Part shown: positions 12,122 to 22,671 of the stretch, piece by piece
Position numbering within the stretch: position 1 is the stretch's first letter
Layout of the letters: each line of letters opens with the position of its first letter
Origin: Phytophthora sp. 'mugwort'
Taxonomy: Eukaryota; Oomycota; Peronosporomycetes; Peronosporales; Peronosporaceae
Assembly: GCA_033558025.1 (NCBI GenBank)
Contig: JAUCEF010000009.1
Location: forward strand, 2,728,001 to 2,792,000
Direction: 5' to 3'
Length of the DNA: 64,000 nucleotides
Program-made: the position numbers and the translations under genes
The notes under the pieces: model-generated
Told to the model about the DNA's origin: nothing
Seen by the model: only the letters and a program-made list of their open reading frames with translations
Databases searched by the model: none

Positions 12122-12133
12122 AGGCTCATAACC
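12122..12133 (-). promoter_or_regulatory. Probable primer-binding site of the Copia element
   Basis: Directly inside the 5' LTR the minus strand reads TGGTTATGAGCC. This resembles the initiator-Met tRNA 3'-end complement TGGTATCAGAGC used by many Copia elements. The match is imperfect. Confidence 0.5.
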
Positions 12134-12474
12134 AAAAGGCTTGTGGTCTTTAGAGCAAAATGCAAAGTGATTGATTCGGTCCTTAGTTCGCTAAGCTACT
12201 CCAAGCCTCTCTTCTACCTACTAGATACACTCTACTGGATTCCTTACTGGCTACTGAGTTCTTCCATCCAGTCAGCGAGTGACGCGCCGTATCCCCATCT
12301 TGTACACAATCTTGTACCCATGCGTGCGTAATCGTCGCTACGTCAACAGCGTGTGTAATCCATGTGTCATCATCAGTGTCCCATAATCACAAGTGATTAT
12401 GGCTCCACGGACTTGAAGGTCATACCGGTTTCTACTGGTACGCCGAGGCTGGACGAGACGCCTCCTTGACAACA
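12134..12474 (-). repeat. Copia 5' LTR
   Basis: 341-bp LTR matching 7746-8086. It is followed by the second ATTAC target copy at 12,475-12,479. Confidence 0.95.
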
Positions 12475-12647
12475 ATTACAACGTTTGGTAAAGGTAGTAC
12501 AAGGACCGCGCTGTCACTCCGCCTGGAGGAACCGCTTGAGATTGGATGCTGGTGTTTCGTGCAAGATCTCCTGAGTTTAGCGCTTTTTTGTGAAGACTTT
12601 GAGAGCACCACACTACGACCCCATGGCCTTCTGCACCTTCAGTAAGC

Positions 12648-12684
12648 TAGTGATACTAGCACCTAATATGTGCTAGTATCACTA
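12648..12684. repeat. 15-bp inverted repeat (hairpin)
   Basis: Arms 12,648-12,662 and 12,670-12,684 (TAGTGATACTAGCAC and its complement) form a perfect hairpin with a 7-base loop. It sits in AT-rich sequence just left of the hAT insertion and may belong to the older repeat that the hAT entered. Confidence 0.85.
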
Positions 12685-13429
12685 TCAATCTTCCTGCAGG
12701 TGACCTACAGAGATATTGTGTATTGGTTAGGAACGAGGCGTGATTATGAAGTTGGCGGCTGCACAAAAAATGTACAGTATTGCGACAAATTTTCCGAGGA
12801 ATTACCTTATCTAAGTGAAAATCTCACGCCTGAAACAAACCAAACCAACCAAAGTGCAATCTATCGGTTTAAAGTATTAATAATATTTCAGCCGAATCAA
12901 ACCAAAATTACGAGGTGCTGATGGTTTGAACACGTAACATCCGAAACTCCTAACCGCCCATGCAGTTTGGAGTTTCAAGGTTTGAAGTTTCAGCTAGCAC
13001 GATCCGTTGGTTCGCAATCCTGGTCACTAATTGGAAAAAAACACTGTGTTTTGTGCATATCGACCTTCTGGCAAGAGCCGCACGCTAGGACAGGCGGCAC
13101 CTAGTAACATTGGTTGTGCAGATCCAAGAGGTAGCGCGGAAGGCGCATCTACCAAGGCCTTTCGCCGGTGTGCCCAGACTAAACGGCAATAGGGAAGTAA
13201 TTTGCGCGAGTGTGAGGCCTCATTTCGCAAACTCTGCTTCGTGGTCAAGATCAACCTCCATATCCTGTTCGCTTTCTTCTGAGCTACTTCTAAACCAGCC
13301 CCATCGCTTGTTAATATAAACTCTTATATCAAGCCATACAACGCGAGTTCAAGCTCTTCAGTCGACGCACCACTTCTACTCGAGAGTGGGGGATATCCGA
13401 TGGAATCAGCAAGCACGTCAGGTGAGGCC

Positions 13430-15200
13430 CTCAACACGTCTTCCCCACCGCAGAACATCTATCTCTCCGGATACGTTAACGTCGCCAAGGGCGAAACGCA
13501 CAGCCTTGAGCATGCCTGTTGTTCCTGAGTACGTGACCGAAGCAATCCAAAATTATCGACCGATGACAGGATTTACGATTCTGCCAAAACGACGCGGTGA
13601 ACGCTCGCTGATACTTGATTGGGGTGTTCGAATTTCGTGTGCTCTCGATGATAACGTGTACATCGGGTGGATTTGTATGGAAAGTCGATCATGCCAACGT
13701 GAACACAACATAATTCAGCTTTTCGGCAACACATCAAAGGCCACAAAACACCTGGCGGATGCTCATCAAGAATCCCCATCGAAATCCCTGTTCGAAGCTG
13801 GTCGAAAGCGTTCTCAGGAGCAGGAGCTTAATCGTATTATAATACGATCGCAAGTGCAGATGACAGCCGTCGCACGACCCAACTACTGGAAATGTTGCGG
13901 ATTGTCCGCAACAATCTGCCCTTTTGCTTTGGCGAAAATGACGAGTCCGAGCTACTTGCAGATCTGGTGATGAAGGAGAAATTTCGAGCTACAATCAATC
14001 GCCAGACTGTCTCGCGGGCAATTGCAGAGCTGTGTGATTCCTCAAAAAGGTATCGCTGTTGATTATCTCGACGCCTATCGTATCAAAACGACTCCTTCGA
14101 TGGCGATGGTGGTCGACTTTTGGAGTTGCAAGTCAAGGCTGGGAAAAAGTACCTGGGGTGGCGTATATCTAGTCGACAATCAGTGGCAGTACAAGTCCAT
14201 TTTGCTTGGAACACGCTGCTTTGATCTCTTTACGGCGAGCATTGTGAAGGATATCGGGCTCCATTCAAACGGTGGATCATCGAGCTTTTGCTCAACTTTC
14301 GCTTAAATCTTGCTGCCGTTTTTGGTACAACAACGGATGCAGGACCGGATGTCAAGTGGATGCTGCAAGCCGGCCTCTCACTTAAGTGGGTTTGGTGCAT
14401 GTCGCATCTTACGAATGCGGCGACGAAGATGTCCTTCGGCATCGTTGCCCAGCGCAGTGGATCAAAACGTTTGGTGCTAACTGATCTGATCTCCCGAATC
14501 GTTAAGACTGTGTATGCGATGCGCTCTAATGAGCTATTTTGCTGAATTGTGTCAGCAGCTCCAACTTGGCAGCACAACCTAGCTCTTGTCTTTCAAAGAG
14601 CACCGATTTATGGGTCCGACTCGAGTTATTCGTCGCATACTACAGAAGGGGAGGAGCGCTTGAACATTGGTTCGAAGAGCGACGGGCGAAGGCAATTCGA
14701 GCTCGGAAAGACCCGCCCCCCTCAAGCCTTTCCTCTGACGGAGGACAAGACAACTTTGGCTCAGTTGTTGACACTTCTAGATCCAATCATTGAACGTTCG
14801 AGCTCAGAGCGAACGCGCGAACCAAGTGGAGGTATTGCTAAGACTCTACCGGCTTCATTTCCATATGGATGAGACGCAGATCTAAAGGACCGCCTTCGAT
14901 ATGATCAAGACCCTCCGGTTTACTACCGCGCTCATGGGGTCACACCGACGGCGAAAAATGCCCGGCATTTGCTTGTGCGGCCTTTCAAAAGAACTTCTTC
15001 TCTCGCTACACTGACCACACCAAGATGCACGGGAAACATCCTGCATTCCAGAAGCGCAAATGAGTCTGGATCCGGGTTTTTAAGAGCCCGGAGAAGGGCC
15101 TTACGAAAATTGTACGCGCGTTTAGTACGCAACGCATCGCCGATTCTGCGTAACCGCACCTGCGAGCCGACGAGCAAACCGTTCATCAAAATGTTGACAA
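13430..15200 (+). pseudogene. hAT transposase, broken
   Basis: Plus-strand frames carry a BED-type zinc finger (WICMESRSC ... ATKHLADAH; 2 Cys then 2 His) at about 13,660-13,770. A core region follows with SMAMVVDFWSCKS at about 14,100. Next come TTDAGPDVKWM and LKWVWCMSHLTNAATK at about 14,330-14,430, which resembles the hAT insertion-domain block. Later short frames continue the protein (QLLTLLDPII near 14,770). Several frameshifts and stops interrupt it. The C-terminal dimerisation block of hAT enzymes is not clearly visible, so the 3' limit is approximate. Confidence 0.7.
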
Positions 15201-15421
15201 GGTGAAGGAGTGCGTCCGCAAGTGCATCATTGCGCTCATGATGAACATTGCAGACGCGGAGGTGGGTAGTTCGCAGCGATCAGGTATCAGTTCTTCATCG
15301 GATCTTGCGTCGATCAAGCTTGGACATCTCCGTCGAAACTTTTCGCAAATATTCTTTCCTCGTGTGGTTGTTTTGGTGCCGTTCCATGATTCGTAATTTG
15401 TGTACATGCGCACAACGCCTC

Positions 15422-16909
15422 CTAGTTGAGCTGTAGCTTGTCAATGCATTCCGACATCTCACGAAGCGCAAAGAGAAAATCCCCTCCAGTTTCTCGTTTG
15501 TCTCGCAGGTTGCGTCTAAGGATCCAATAGCAATTACCCCCTCTTACTACACGCTGAGGTTGTGCATGCACCGTTGGTTGCAGGCTTACCCATGGGCGAT
15601 TTTTCACTTGATGGCGAGCAACCGAGCTGTGGTTGATAGCAGTGATTTTTTCAACATCCCGATCTTTTGCCACTGATCCTCACTGATACAGCCAGCCGCT
15701 ACAACTATCTGCTCCAGTTACCTTTTCATATTTTCGATGTGATCGTTGATTTGTTGGTGATGTATTTATGTGTGGATCTCAGCATCACTGAAAATTTGCT
15801 CCATTGCCGCGACGGCGGTTTGAGATGCAGTTGAGCCTCCAAAAGCATTTGTTGCATGTGTGTCTCCACCCAATCTGCTTGATTAACTTGCTTGGATTCC
15901 ACATCTCACCTAACGACCTCGGATTTTTGAGTAAGGGTAATGGCTACGTCTTCAATAAAGGTTGCCACTAAATTACGGCACTCTAATCGAGAAGCCTCCA
16001 TTGCGGCGTCAAGTTTCTGCTGAAGCCTCTCTTCTATCACTTTCCCTTGCACGTCAGCCCAAATAGAGGCTCTTGTCTTTGCTTCAGTCTGAATTGCACT
16101 GATAGCATCCTGAAGCTTCAAATCAAGTGCAACTGCATGCTCTTTCGCTGCTCCACGTAGACTCCCGAATTTGATGCTCACTTCTTGCTGTTTGCTCTTC
16201 TGCATGAGCTCTTGCCGGAGCCACAGCTATATTCTCAATGTGCCCAAAGTCGACTGCAGGCACCTTTCATTTTCTCCACTGAGTTTAAATGAATGATCTT
16301 GAATGCTGGCTTCGATGCGGGTGGCACAAGCGGAATCTGTACCGTAAAACTGGAGTTTTGCTGTTCCAGTGCGATTTTGTCGTTGCTTCAAGTTTAGTGA
16401 CGGCGTCCAGGAGCATTTCCTGCAGTCGGCCCTCAATTGCCCCGGTGCATCTATCCGTGTGCTCCACTATGGCGGCTTCGAAATCGGCTTGTGAAGCTCT
16501 CAGTGACTCTTGAAGAAGGCCGTCAATTCCTCGCTAGTTGCTACAACAGAGCTGTTAACAAACTCACGGATATCTGTAGATGACACGGAGCTATTCACAA
16601 AATCAGATATATCTTGACTGTGTGCATCGCTCTGACTGCCTCTGTGAGAATTTGCCTGGAAACGCTCGGGGCTTTCTCCGCCTCCTCCATTGCTCATGAG
16701 CACGTGTTCTTGAACAACAAATTGCCGTCTTCTTCTGGAAAAACTTTCATTTCTAGCATCGTATCGTATGGGGTCGATCGGGCTTCTTCTGGAAGGACAA
16801 ATGCCCTCATAACAGTTTGCATCGAGCTCTGAACGCGTGCGAAAGGAGCCTGTCGAGCCAGCGCCACGACGTTATAGGGTAGAGAATGCGAATTGGCTAA
16901 TGTAGGCAC
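15422..16909 (-). pseudogene. Coiled-coil accessory protein of the hAT element, broken
   Basis: Convergent to the transposase and inside the same TIRs. Minus-strand frames in order (16,909-16,694, 16,703-16,500, 16,467-16,285, 16,205-15,906, 15,673-15,422) are rich in Ala, Glu, Gln, Lys and Ser with heptad-like spacing (for example LDLKLQDAISAIQTEAKTR). A repeated motif (DFVNSS, EFVNSS) occurs near 16,560-16,610. No known domain is recognised. Four or more frame changes mean it is not functional here. Its position suggests a second gene of an autonomous hAT subtype, but it could also be captured host sequence. Confidence 0.4.
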
Positions 16910-17226
16910 GCTCGTGGTGTCGATGGGCCTTAGATCTGCAATTCAAAATCGTTAGTCGTCTCGCCTGTGATAGTGCTTTTACACAGTAGTCGTTTCAGTC
17001 TGAGGGCGTCTGTGGATAAATCGCAGGCGATTTAAGAGTCCACATGAGTTAATGCAGTTTCACTGAGGTTTGAACCCCGCGTCGTTTCACTTTAAATTTG
17101 CACTGGCTCAAACCACTTTGAACCAAACCATGTAACGGGATCAAACCCGGTTCGATGGTAATTTTGGTTTGGTTTGAACAATGAACCTGATAGGTTGGTT
17201 TGGTTTGTTTCAGGCATGGACAATCT

Positions 17227-17880
17227 ACTTAGACTTGCAACCATAAGATTTCAAGTCTGAAGTACTTACTAAGTAGATTACGGAAGACCGTTAAGTTCGC
17301 ACAACTTGTACAGCCATGCTATTACCGTCGAGCTTCGCAACATGAAGATGGGCAGGTCGCCAAAGCGTCCCCCACTTGCTGGTAATGCGCGCAAGGGCTT
17401 CATTTTACGCCCCGAAGCTGGAGCCAGAAAGATAGCGGTAACACGTTATTTTCGAAGCCGAACGACTTCACGTTGACGTCTTTGGCCCAAGGCATTCGAT
17501 GGTCGTGGTGCGATTGTGGTCAAGGAACACAGCAATCTCATGGTGGAAAGGAGTTGATTAACTAGTTATAGGACTTCTCGTTCTGCTAGCTACATAGATA
17601 TGATAATTACTGGACTATGGGCGCTGGATCCATATTCGACGCTCAGGGGGGGGGGGGTATATGCAACGTCGTGGGAGTGTGGAGTGTTGTACCAGACGAC
17701 GGCGACACCAAGGTCGACGAAGCAGGCGACGACGCTGCCGCCGTGCCGACACCAGCTACCGACATGCCTGGGCCCCGTCATCTTACTGCAAGGATAATCG
17801 AACCGCGTCAACAGCGGCTTCCATCATCGCACCAATAGTTGGTGCGGCGGAGTCGGAGGGCACAGCCGTAGGGCATGCCC
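17227..17880. other. Repeat remnant and unassigned sequence
   Basis: The first 80 bp continue the repeat that the hAT interrupted, with a GACCGTTAAGTTCG half-site resembling the hairpin at 20,061-20,100. The rest has no recognised gene. A run of 12 Gs lies at about 17,646-17,657. Confidence 0.5.
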
Positions 17881-17883
17881 CCC

Positions 17884-18855
17884 TTAGTAAGGCAAGCTAG
17901 GCCAGAGATAGAAGCTTGCTAAATCACTTTGCAACCTACTTTGCGGCGCGCAACAGGTCATAGGGGGCGTCAAATCCCAGGCGTTGGAGGAGAGCAGCAA
18001 CGTATCTCCGTCAATGCCCAACTCTGTTGAGTGTTGGTGGATAAATTGACAGTGACGCCCAAACAAGCTGACCGAACTTGGTACACTTGGTTGATGTGCT
18101 TCTGTTTCGTGAAAGTAGATGTCATTACGTAGGCGCCACCATAGCGTGAAAGACAATGGCAGTGTGCACTCTTCAAAGAGAATTAACACCTCATGCACGA
18201 GTCTTCAACTAGCGTGAACATCGCGCAAGTAACAGCAGTAACTTCTATTCTAGATGCTGCGCAAAAAGCTTTGCTCTACGGTGTCCAAAGCCATTTCCAC
18301 ATATCGGACAAAGCCGGACAGGAAAAGAAGCAGTGCTCCACCGTTTCAATCGCTGTACATGAATCACGAACGAATTGTTGCACGCTGTGGTTCAGTGACT
18401 TCAAGAATAAAGCCGGGATCCCACAATGAGGTCGCCGAAGAACAGCCGCTCCTTTGTCCACGAAAGGGTTAAGAAAAAAACTGCCGGCGTAATCGTCCAG
18501 TAAGCATCACATATGGACGACTGGAATATGCAACGCCGGAGTGATATGAAGTTTGCGAGTGTCGAGTGAAATACGTGCTGGGGGCATCCGAGCTCATGCA
18601 TAGGATGTGTATCCACTGTTTGTGCAGGTTCCAGAAGGGTATTCCATTCCTGTATCCGAAGATTCGGGAAAACCGTGCACTTTTTCCAACTAACACGCCA
18701 CAGGCACGTACTGATACTTCACGGGTTGCAACACTCATTCCACCAGCTTCAGGATGCGGGAGCACTCGATGAAAGATCTGACTCAATTCTATACAATGAA
18801 GAATATCGCGTATTTTTACACACGAACCAAGCAGTTGTTGTAGCTCGGTGCACAC
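17884..18855 (-). pseudogene. Possible LINE reverse-transcriptase C-terminal fragment
   Basis: Minus-strand frames run 18,855-18,469, 18,616-18,401, 18,461-18,276 and 18,198-17,884. One contains the pattern C-x4-ETVEHCFFSCPALSDMWKWLW, resembling the zinc-binding tail of non-LTR reverse transcriptases (Cys ... E-x-x-x-H-x-F-x-x-C-P). The upstream frame has VLPHPEAGGMS. No catalytic RT motif is visible and the frames are broken, so the call rests on one motif. The Polinton-TIR-like sequence at 18,468-18,492 lies inside this stretch. Confidence 0.35.
18468..18492. repeat. 25-bp relic of a Polinton terminal inverted repeat
   Basis: The 25 bases starting GTTAAGAAAAAAACTGCCGG are identical to 44,811-44,835 in the right TIR of the Polinton. 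Beyond them the next 20 bases (TCGTCCAGTAAGCATCAC) are a weaker match to the TIR end. No viral gene is nearby, so this looks like a solo or degraded TIR from another copy. Confidence 0.6.
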
Positions 18856-19073
18856 ACCTCACAAGAAAGCAAAGGTTGTCTCAGCCAATGATGATTTTCG
18901 TCTAAGAAGTCAGCAAGACACCACTTTTGCTTGGCAGCGATTTACGGCACAGGCGTCTAAACTTGTTTGATCATGTCCCCAGTGGTTTCCGGAGCGAACT
19001 TCTGGTATGCCATACTTGAAATTCACGGGATGCATTCCACCAAATAGGGCTGAGCAATGCGTACGAAGCGTTT

Positions 19074-19367
19074 TTACCTTACTGCAGCAGAGGGAGAGCC
19101 TACTTGGCCATTTGAGTCGTTTTTATTCAATCCTTCAATATTTGATGTCACCACATTGGTAGCATAGTTGCTCTCCATCCAGCCGATGGGGAGGATCTTG
19201 AAACAAAAAATCACTAGACCACGAACGTGAAATGCTCCATAACGTAGTCGTAATAGTTCGTCAATAGGCCGATACCATACCAACGCGTTATCCATGTTGA
19301 AATAGCAGTCATCTATGTTGAAAATATTCGAGTACTGAATGTTGTACTCCTTAATCAACTGCTGCAC
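19074..19367 (-). pseudogene. pogo/Tc1-like DDE transposase fragment
   Basis: A 97-aa minus-strand ORF contains LIKEYNIQYSNIFNIDDCYF, matching the first catalytic Asp region of pogo/CENP-B-like transposases (N-I-F-N-x-D-E/D). The remaining blocks, including the second Asp and final Asp/Glu, are not convincingly present. The flanking minus-strand frame (19,576-19,391) may be upstream sequence of the same gene. Partial and broken. Confidence 0.5.
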
Positions 19368-20060
19368 TGCTCGATGTCTCCCTGCCGAGCTTATGCTTTC
19401 TTGGCAACCGGACGCTCGAAGCCTCCAGTTCTTGGACTACAGACGCCTTCTCTTCCACCGTGATTTATCACCACGACTCGAATTAACAGCGAAAAATGAA
19501 AGCTGCTCCCTGAGCTCAACCAATGCCACCACTGAGGCGGCAACTCGCCAATGGCAATTGGTTTCCGATCTGACAATTTTGATAATTCTGATAATAATAA
19601 TAATGAGAGGTGGGGTACTAAAAGAGTGGGTGCAGCGGGGCTGCGTAGCGTAGTGCGTCAGAGGAAGACGTATGCTCCCCGAGTCTTAGCTTGTGGTTTC
19701 CTAACCCCTAAGATCTCCCAGAGGCTTAGACCACCCTAGTTATACCACTAGAGACTCAAAGAGTCAGTATTCCTAAACCCAGGGCAATACTCTCTTTGAT
19801 GCTAAAACTGAACTGTTATTTGTTTGCTTATCTGCGGCAAAGCCGCCTGTGGTGTAAATGTATGACTCTAACTATCTACCATAGTTAAACCTAGTCAAAT
19901 GCATATCGAGTGGCCCTGCGGCCACGTACTGACATCCCGTTAATCCAAGTGGTACTTTGTACCACTTACTGCAAGGTGACACGTAGCACGGCTACACTCG
20001 TGTTAGCTTCGTGTAACCCCGTTACGATGGGTCACTATGTATCGCAGGCACAATCTCAGC

Positions 20061-20100
20061 GAACGGTCTGTTAAGTTCATACGAACTTAACAGACGGTTC
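20061..20100. repeat. 18-bp inverted repeat (hairpin)
   Basis: Arms 20,061-20,078 and 20,083-20,100 pair with one mismatch around a 4-base loop (ATAC). The inner 13 bp (GTCTGTTAAGTTC) are perfect. A related half-site occurs at about 17,284. Confidence 0.85.
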
Positions 20101-20151
20101 CATACTTCATTTCACTTAGAATCGACCAGCGACGACATCTGGAACCTGCAT

Positions 20152-20181
20152 CTAAGTAGATTTTCACTTAGATAAGGTAAT
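20152..20181 (-). repeat. Unoccupied copy of the hAT target site
   Basis: On the minus strand this reads through the sequence that the hAT at 12,825-17,218 interrupts. 24 bases (20,158-20,181) match 12,801-12,824, and the following bases AATCTACTTAGA match 17,222-17,233. The repeat therefore existed in at least two copies before the hAT entered one of them. Confidence 0.8.
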
Positions 20182-20368
20182 TATTCCAACATTTCCTTGC
20201 GTCGCGAATACTTAAGTTCACTAATAAATTTAAACTACTCTATAATTAAAGGAGTGTATTGTATTGAGGCGATCCTCAATCGGGCAAGTACAGGAGGGAA
20301 GCGATTTGCTCAAGCGACCAAGTACATGAGGGAAGCTCAATAGGTAACAGCTTATTTGTTTATTACAC

Positions 20369-20455
20369 GAATGCACGGCGTTATTCATAAAGTCAAATCA
20401 AATTCAAAAGTGCGCTCAAATTCGAAAACCTTCCAGATATAATATTTTAGAAGTG
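20369..20455. repeat. Dispersed direct repeat, copy 1
   Basis: Matches 25,130-25,225 in the same orientation, sharing GGCGTTATTCA followed by A-A-A-x-TCAA and an AT-rich tail with AATTCAAA. Weak similarity after the first 35 bp. Family unknown. Confidence 0.55.
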
Positions 20456-20527
20456 TATATACCTGATAGTAGCTTCGGACACAGTTTTTTGAGTGGGGGA
20501 GAAATACGACATCGGAGGCGAGCGGTT

Positions 20528-20623
20528 GAGGTCGCGCTGTATATGCGAAGGTGGGCCCAGCGCCGAGCATTCCAGCGAACTGAGCACTGAAGCGGGCCGA
20601 ACTTAGAATCTTTTCCTCGCAGG
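20528..20623. repeat. Dispersed repeat, copy 2
   Basis: Second copy of the GGGCCCAGCGCCGA ... CCTCGCAGG repeat at 7318-7409, same orientation. The minus-strand frame reads into the 3' end of the OTU-type pseudogene. Confidence 0.7.
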
Positions 20624-22670
20624 TTGCTCCTTCTTGAACCCCCGGTCCCCAGGTGTCAGTCTTCGACTCTTCTGAGCCGGCTCTTGGCATTCCCCGTCTC
20701 CTTCGTCCGTCGTTATGTAGTCGTCTGTCACTTGTTGCAGCCTCTGTGGGTGGTGACCTTCCCTCACCCCGAGTATGGGCGCCATATTGGTACCCTTAGT
20801 GCTGCCGAGCCGATAAATTGGCGTCTTCCCCAACAATTTCCCTGCGGGCGTGGCGGTGGCCTCACTCCACTCATTGTGGTTGACTACTCGACAGCATAAT
20901 AATAAAGGGAATTGCTCGTACCGTGTCCATCGAGCTCCAGAAGGTGCTCGTGCCATACATGTCCCCGCCCATTCTCCAACCGTGTGCGGCAGTACGTGTA
21001 GTATCCGCCACTCTTGTTCGGACAGTTCGAGTGGCTGTGTTCTATTGTACTTCAAAGGAAGCCATTGCTGCAGGCGTTTCCAGCGATCAGGCGAACTAGC
21101 TAGTGGATATTTGTGCCCACGCATGCTGTATCCACTCACCACAAAACGTATTAACTGCCTCATCAGTCGCCGGATTCTGTGCAACTCGATGAAATGCATC
21201 AGTCTGCTCCTGGTACACTTCGTGTGCCCACATTTCTCAGGCTCCTCCATCGACTACGTCTTGCCCTCATATTCCGGAAAATGGAGGAAAGCGAATAGAT
21301 GGCGCAACGCATCGGGCCGGGTGAGCAGCTACGGGCGGATATCCTTCATGCGTGTTCGTCTCTTGGTTTCAGCATTGCGAATGTGCCCCGGTACATCGCC
21401 AGCCATTTAGCAAAAGCGTCCGCATTATTCTTGCAGATCAGGTTATTCAGCGGTTTATCGACATCATCCATCGGCGCGTCAGATGAGTTTCTCAGTATAC
21501 GAAACCATGAGTTCATCATCAGCTCTCCCGTGACCACCCGAGCATGGCGGCGGGATAACGAGCCCCCGGCATCATTGCAGTATCCATCAAGGACCCTCCC
21601 ACTTGGGTGGAAATTGTGAACGACATGACTGATTATGAGAGAACGGTGGATCTCAATACAGTCGCGCAGATTGCGGATCGGGAGGATGTCAATGCACTAA
21701 TCATCAAGCACTATGAGATGCGCATATGCCTCAACTTGCACTCGAGTAGGGTTAGCAACTTTGGATCACGTAGACATGACCGCAGACTGGGACGAGATCC
21801 TCGGTGGGAAGAACGCCTCATACATGGCGAGTACGGGCTTGACACCTATGCTGCGAGCACCCAACCAGAAGAAATTTCTGCTCTCCACCGAAGGAAAATG
21901 GCCTCGTGGCTGATACTGTAGAAATGCTGCTCTTTGTGTCGTAACACCAGGAACGTCGGCAACACGTGTAAATTCCAGCACATATTGAGATAATCAGTTG
22001 CATCTCTGTCCAAAATTGCGGTGCCATAGCCGCTCTCGTGATCCGAGCCGTCAGCAAGGCGGTGGGTCTCGTAGGAGTATCGTTAAATATGGGCGTCCGA
22101 ATTCTCATCCACGCTAAAACCACAATGGGTTCCCTCAGGTGCTGGGCCATTGCCCTCAGTTCATGTGGTCCAGCCCAGAAAGATGCTGGTTTTCTTGTCA
22201 CAACTAGCCGCTTCCTCGCCGAGTCATAATGGGCGTATAGTGCCGCCGTGGCCCCTGGTACGGTGGTGTACTTGGGTTGCGTCGGGTGCAGCTTTCCACA
22301 TTCGAAAATCGGGTCGACAAGCTTGAGCTTAACATCCTTTCGTAAATTGGTCATCATCAGTGTATACACAAACCATTTGATTTCGGTAGCCTCCCTCAAA
22401 ACGGTCTTCGTGTTCTTCATCTCCGGAGGTGCATGATTGATGCTGCTGGCATAGATGGCAAGAGAAGCGCACTTCCCATTTGCATCAATAGAACTTCATG
22501 ATCTTGGAAGCTGCTTAGCCAGTACCCCCAGTTGCATTGGTAGATTTCGATCACCTACTTCCGATCGAATTGTTATTTTGCCAACGGTAAATTCTTCCTG
22601 CGAGTCAGGTGTAACTGGTATGATCGTATCATCCGAGGACACCACTTCCTGTTCCGCCGACGCCTGTTAA
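20603..22670 (-). pseudogene. OTU-like cysteine protease gene, broken
   Basis: Minus-strand frames from about 22,670 to 20,603 make one long decayed gene. DANGKCASLAIYAS (about 22,480-22,440) fits the OTU catalytic D-G-x-C block. PASFWAGPHELRAMAQHLRE (about 22,170) fits the W-G-x-x-E-L-x-A block. A later frame gives LRHKEQHFYSISH (about 21,930), fitting the catalytic His. OTU proteases cleave ubiquitin or related chains. Downstream are frames 21,537-21,346 and 21,250-20,603, the latter 215 aa of basic, Arg-rich sequence with no known domain. At least four frame changes are present. In oomycetes such proteins often sit in or near transposons. Confidence 0.55.
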
Positions 22671-22671
22671 G

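Larger units (their letters stand above)
7746..12474 (-). mobile_element. Ty1/Copia LTR retrotransposon, decayed
   Basis: A 4.7-kb element on the minus strand flanked by ATTAC target duplications. LTRs of 341 bp lie at 7746-8086 and 12,134-12,474. I count about 13 differences between them, so the insertion is not recent. Domain order on the minus strand is gag, zinc knuckle, protease, GAG-pre-integrase, integrase, reverse transcriptase, RNase H, which is the Copia order. The 5' LTR on the element's strand begins TGTTGTCAAGG. The LTR ends in CTTTT rather than the usual CA. The primer-binding site follows immediately (12,122-12,133). Confidence 0.95.
12825..17218. mobile_element. hAT DNA transposon, decayed, with two convergent genes
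   Basis: A 4.4-kb element. Terminal inverted repeats GCCTGAAACAAACC...CAACC (12,828-12,850 and 17,193-17,215) match perfectly over 23 bp. Including the outer bases the ends read CA-C/T-GCCTGAAAC. The flanks GAAAATCT (12,817-12,824) and GACAATCT (17,219-17,226) form an 8-bp target duplication with one difference, as expected for hAT. Subterminal copies of the motif ACCAAAATTA occur at both ends. Inside are a broken transposase (plus strand) and a broken coiled-coil gene (minus strand). The sequence across the two outer flanks recurs uninterrupted at about 20,152-20,181, giving a natural empty site. Confidence 0.85.
19580..20368. other. Non-coding repeat block with a cluster of short hairpins
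   Basis: No gene. It has an AT-rich start (GATAATAATAATAATGAG), then at least five short stem-loops. These are GGCAAAGCC at about 19,837; GTGGCCCTGCGGCCAC at about 19,911; AAGTGGTACTTTGTACCACT at about 19,950; GTAGCACGGCTAC at about 19,984; and the long one at 20,061-20,100. The pattern suggests a solo LTR or Helitron/MITE-like repeat, but I cannot assign it. Confidence 0.5.

Noticed and set aside
17594..17900. Plus-strand ORFs around a poly-G tract
   Set aside because: Overlapping frames in all three phases with biased composition. No motif.
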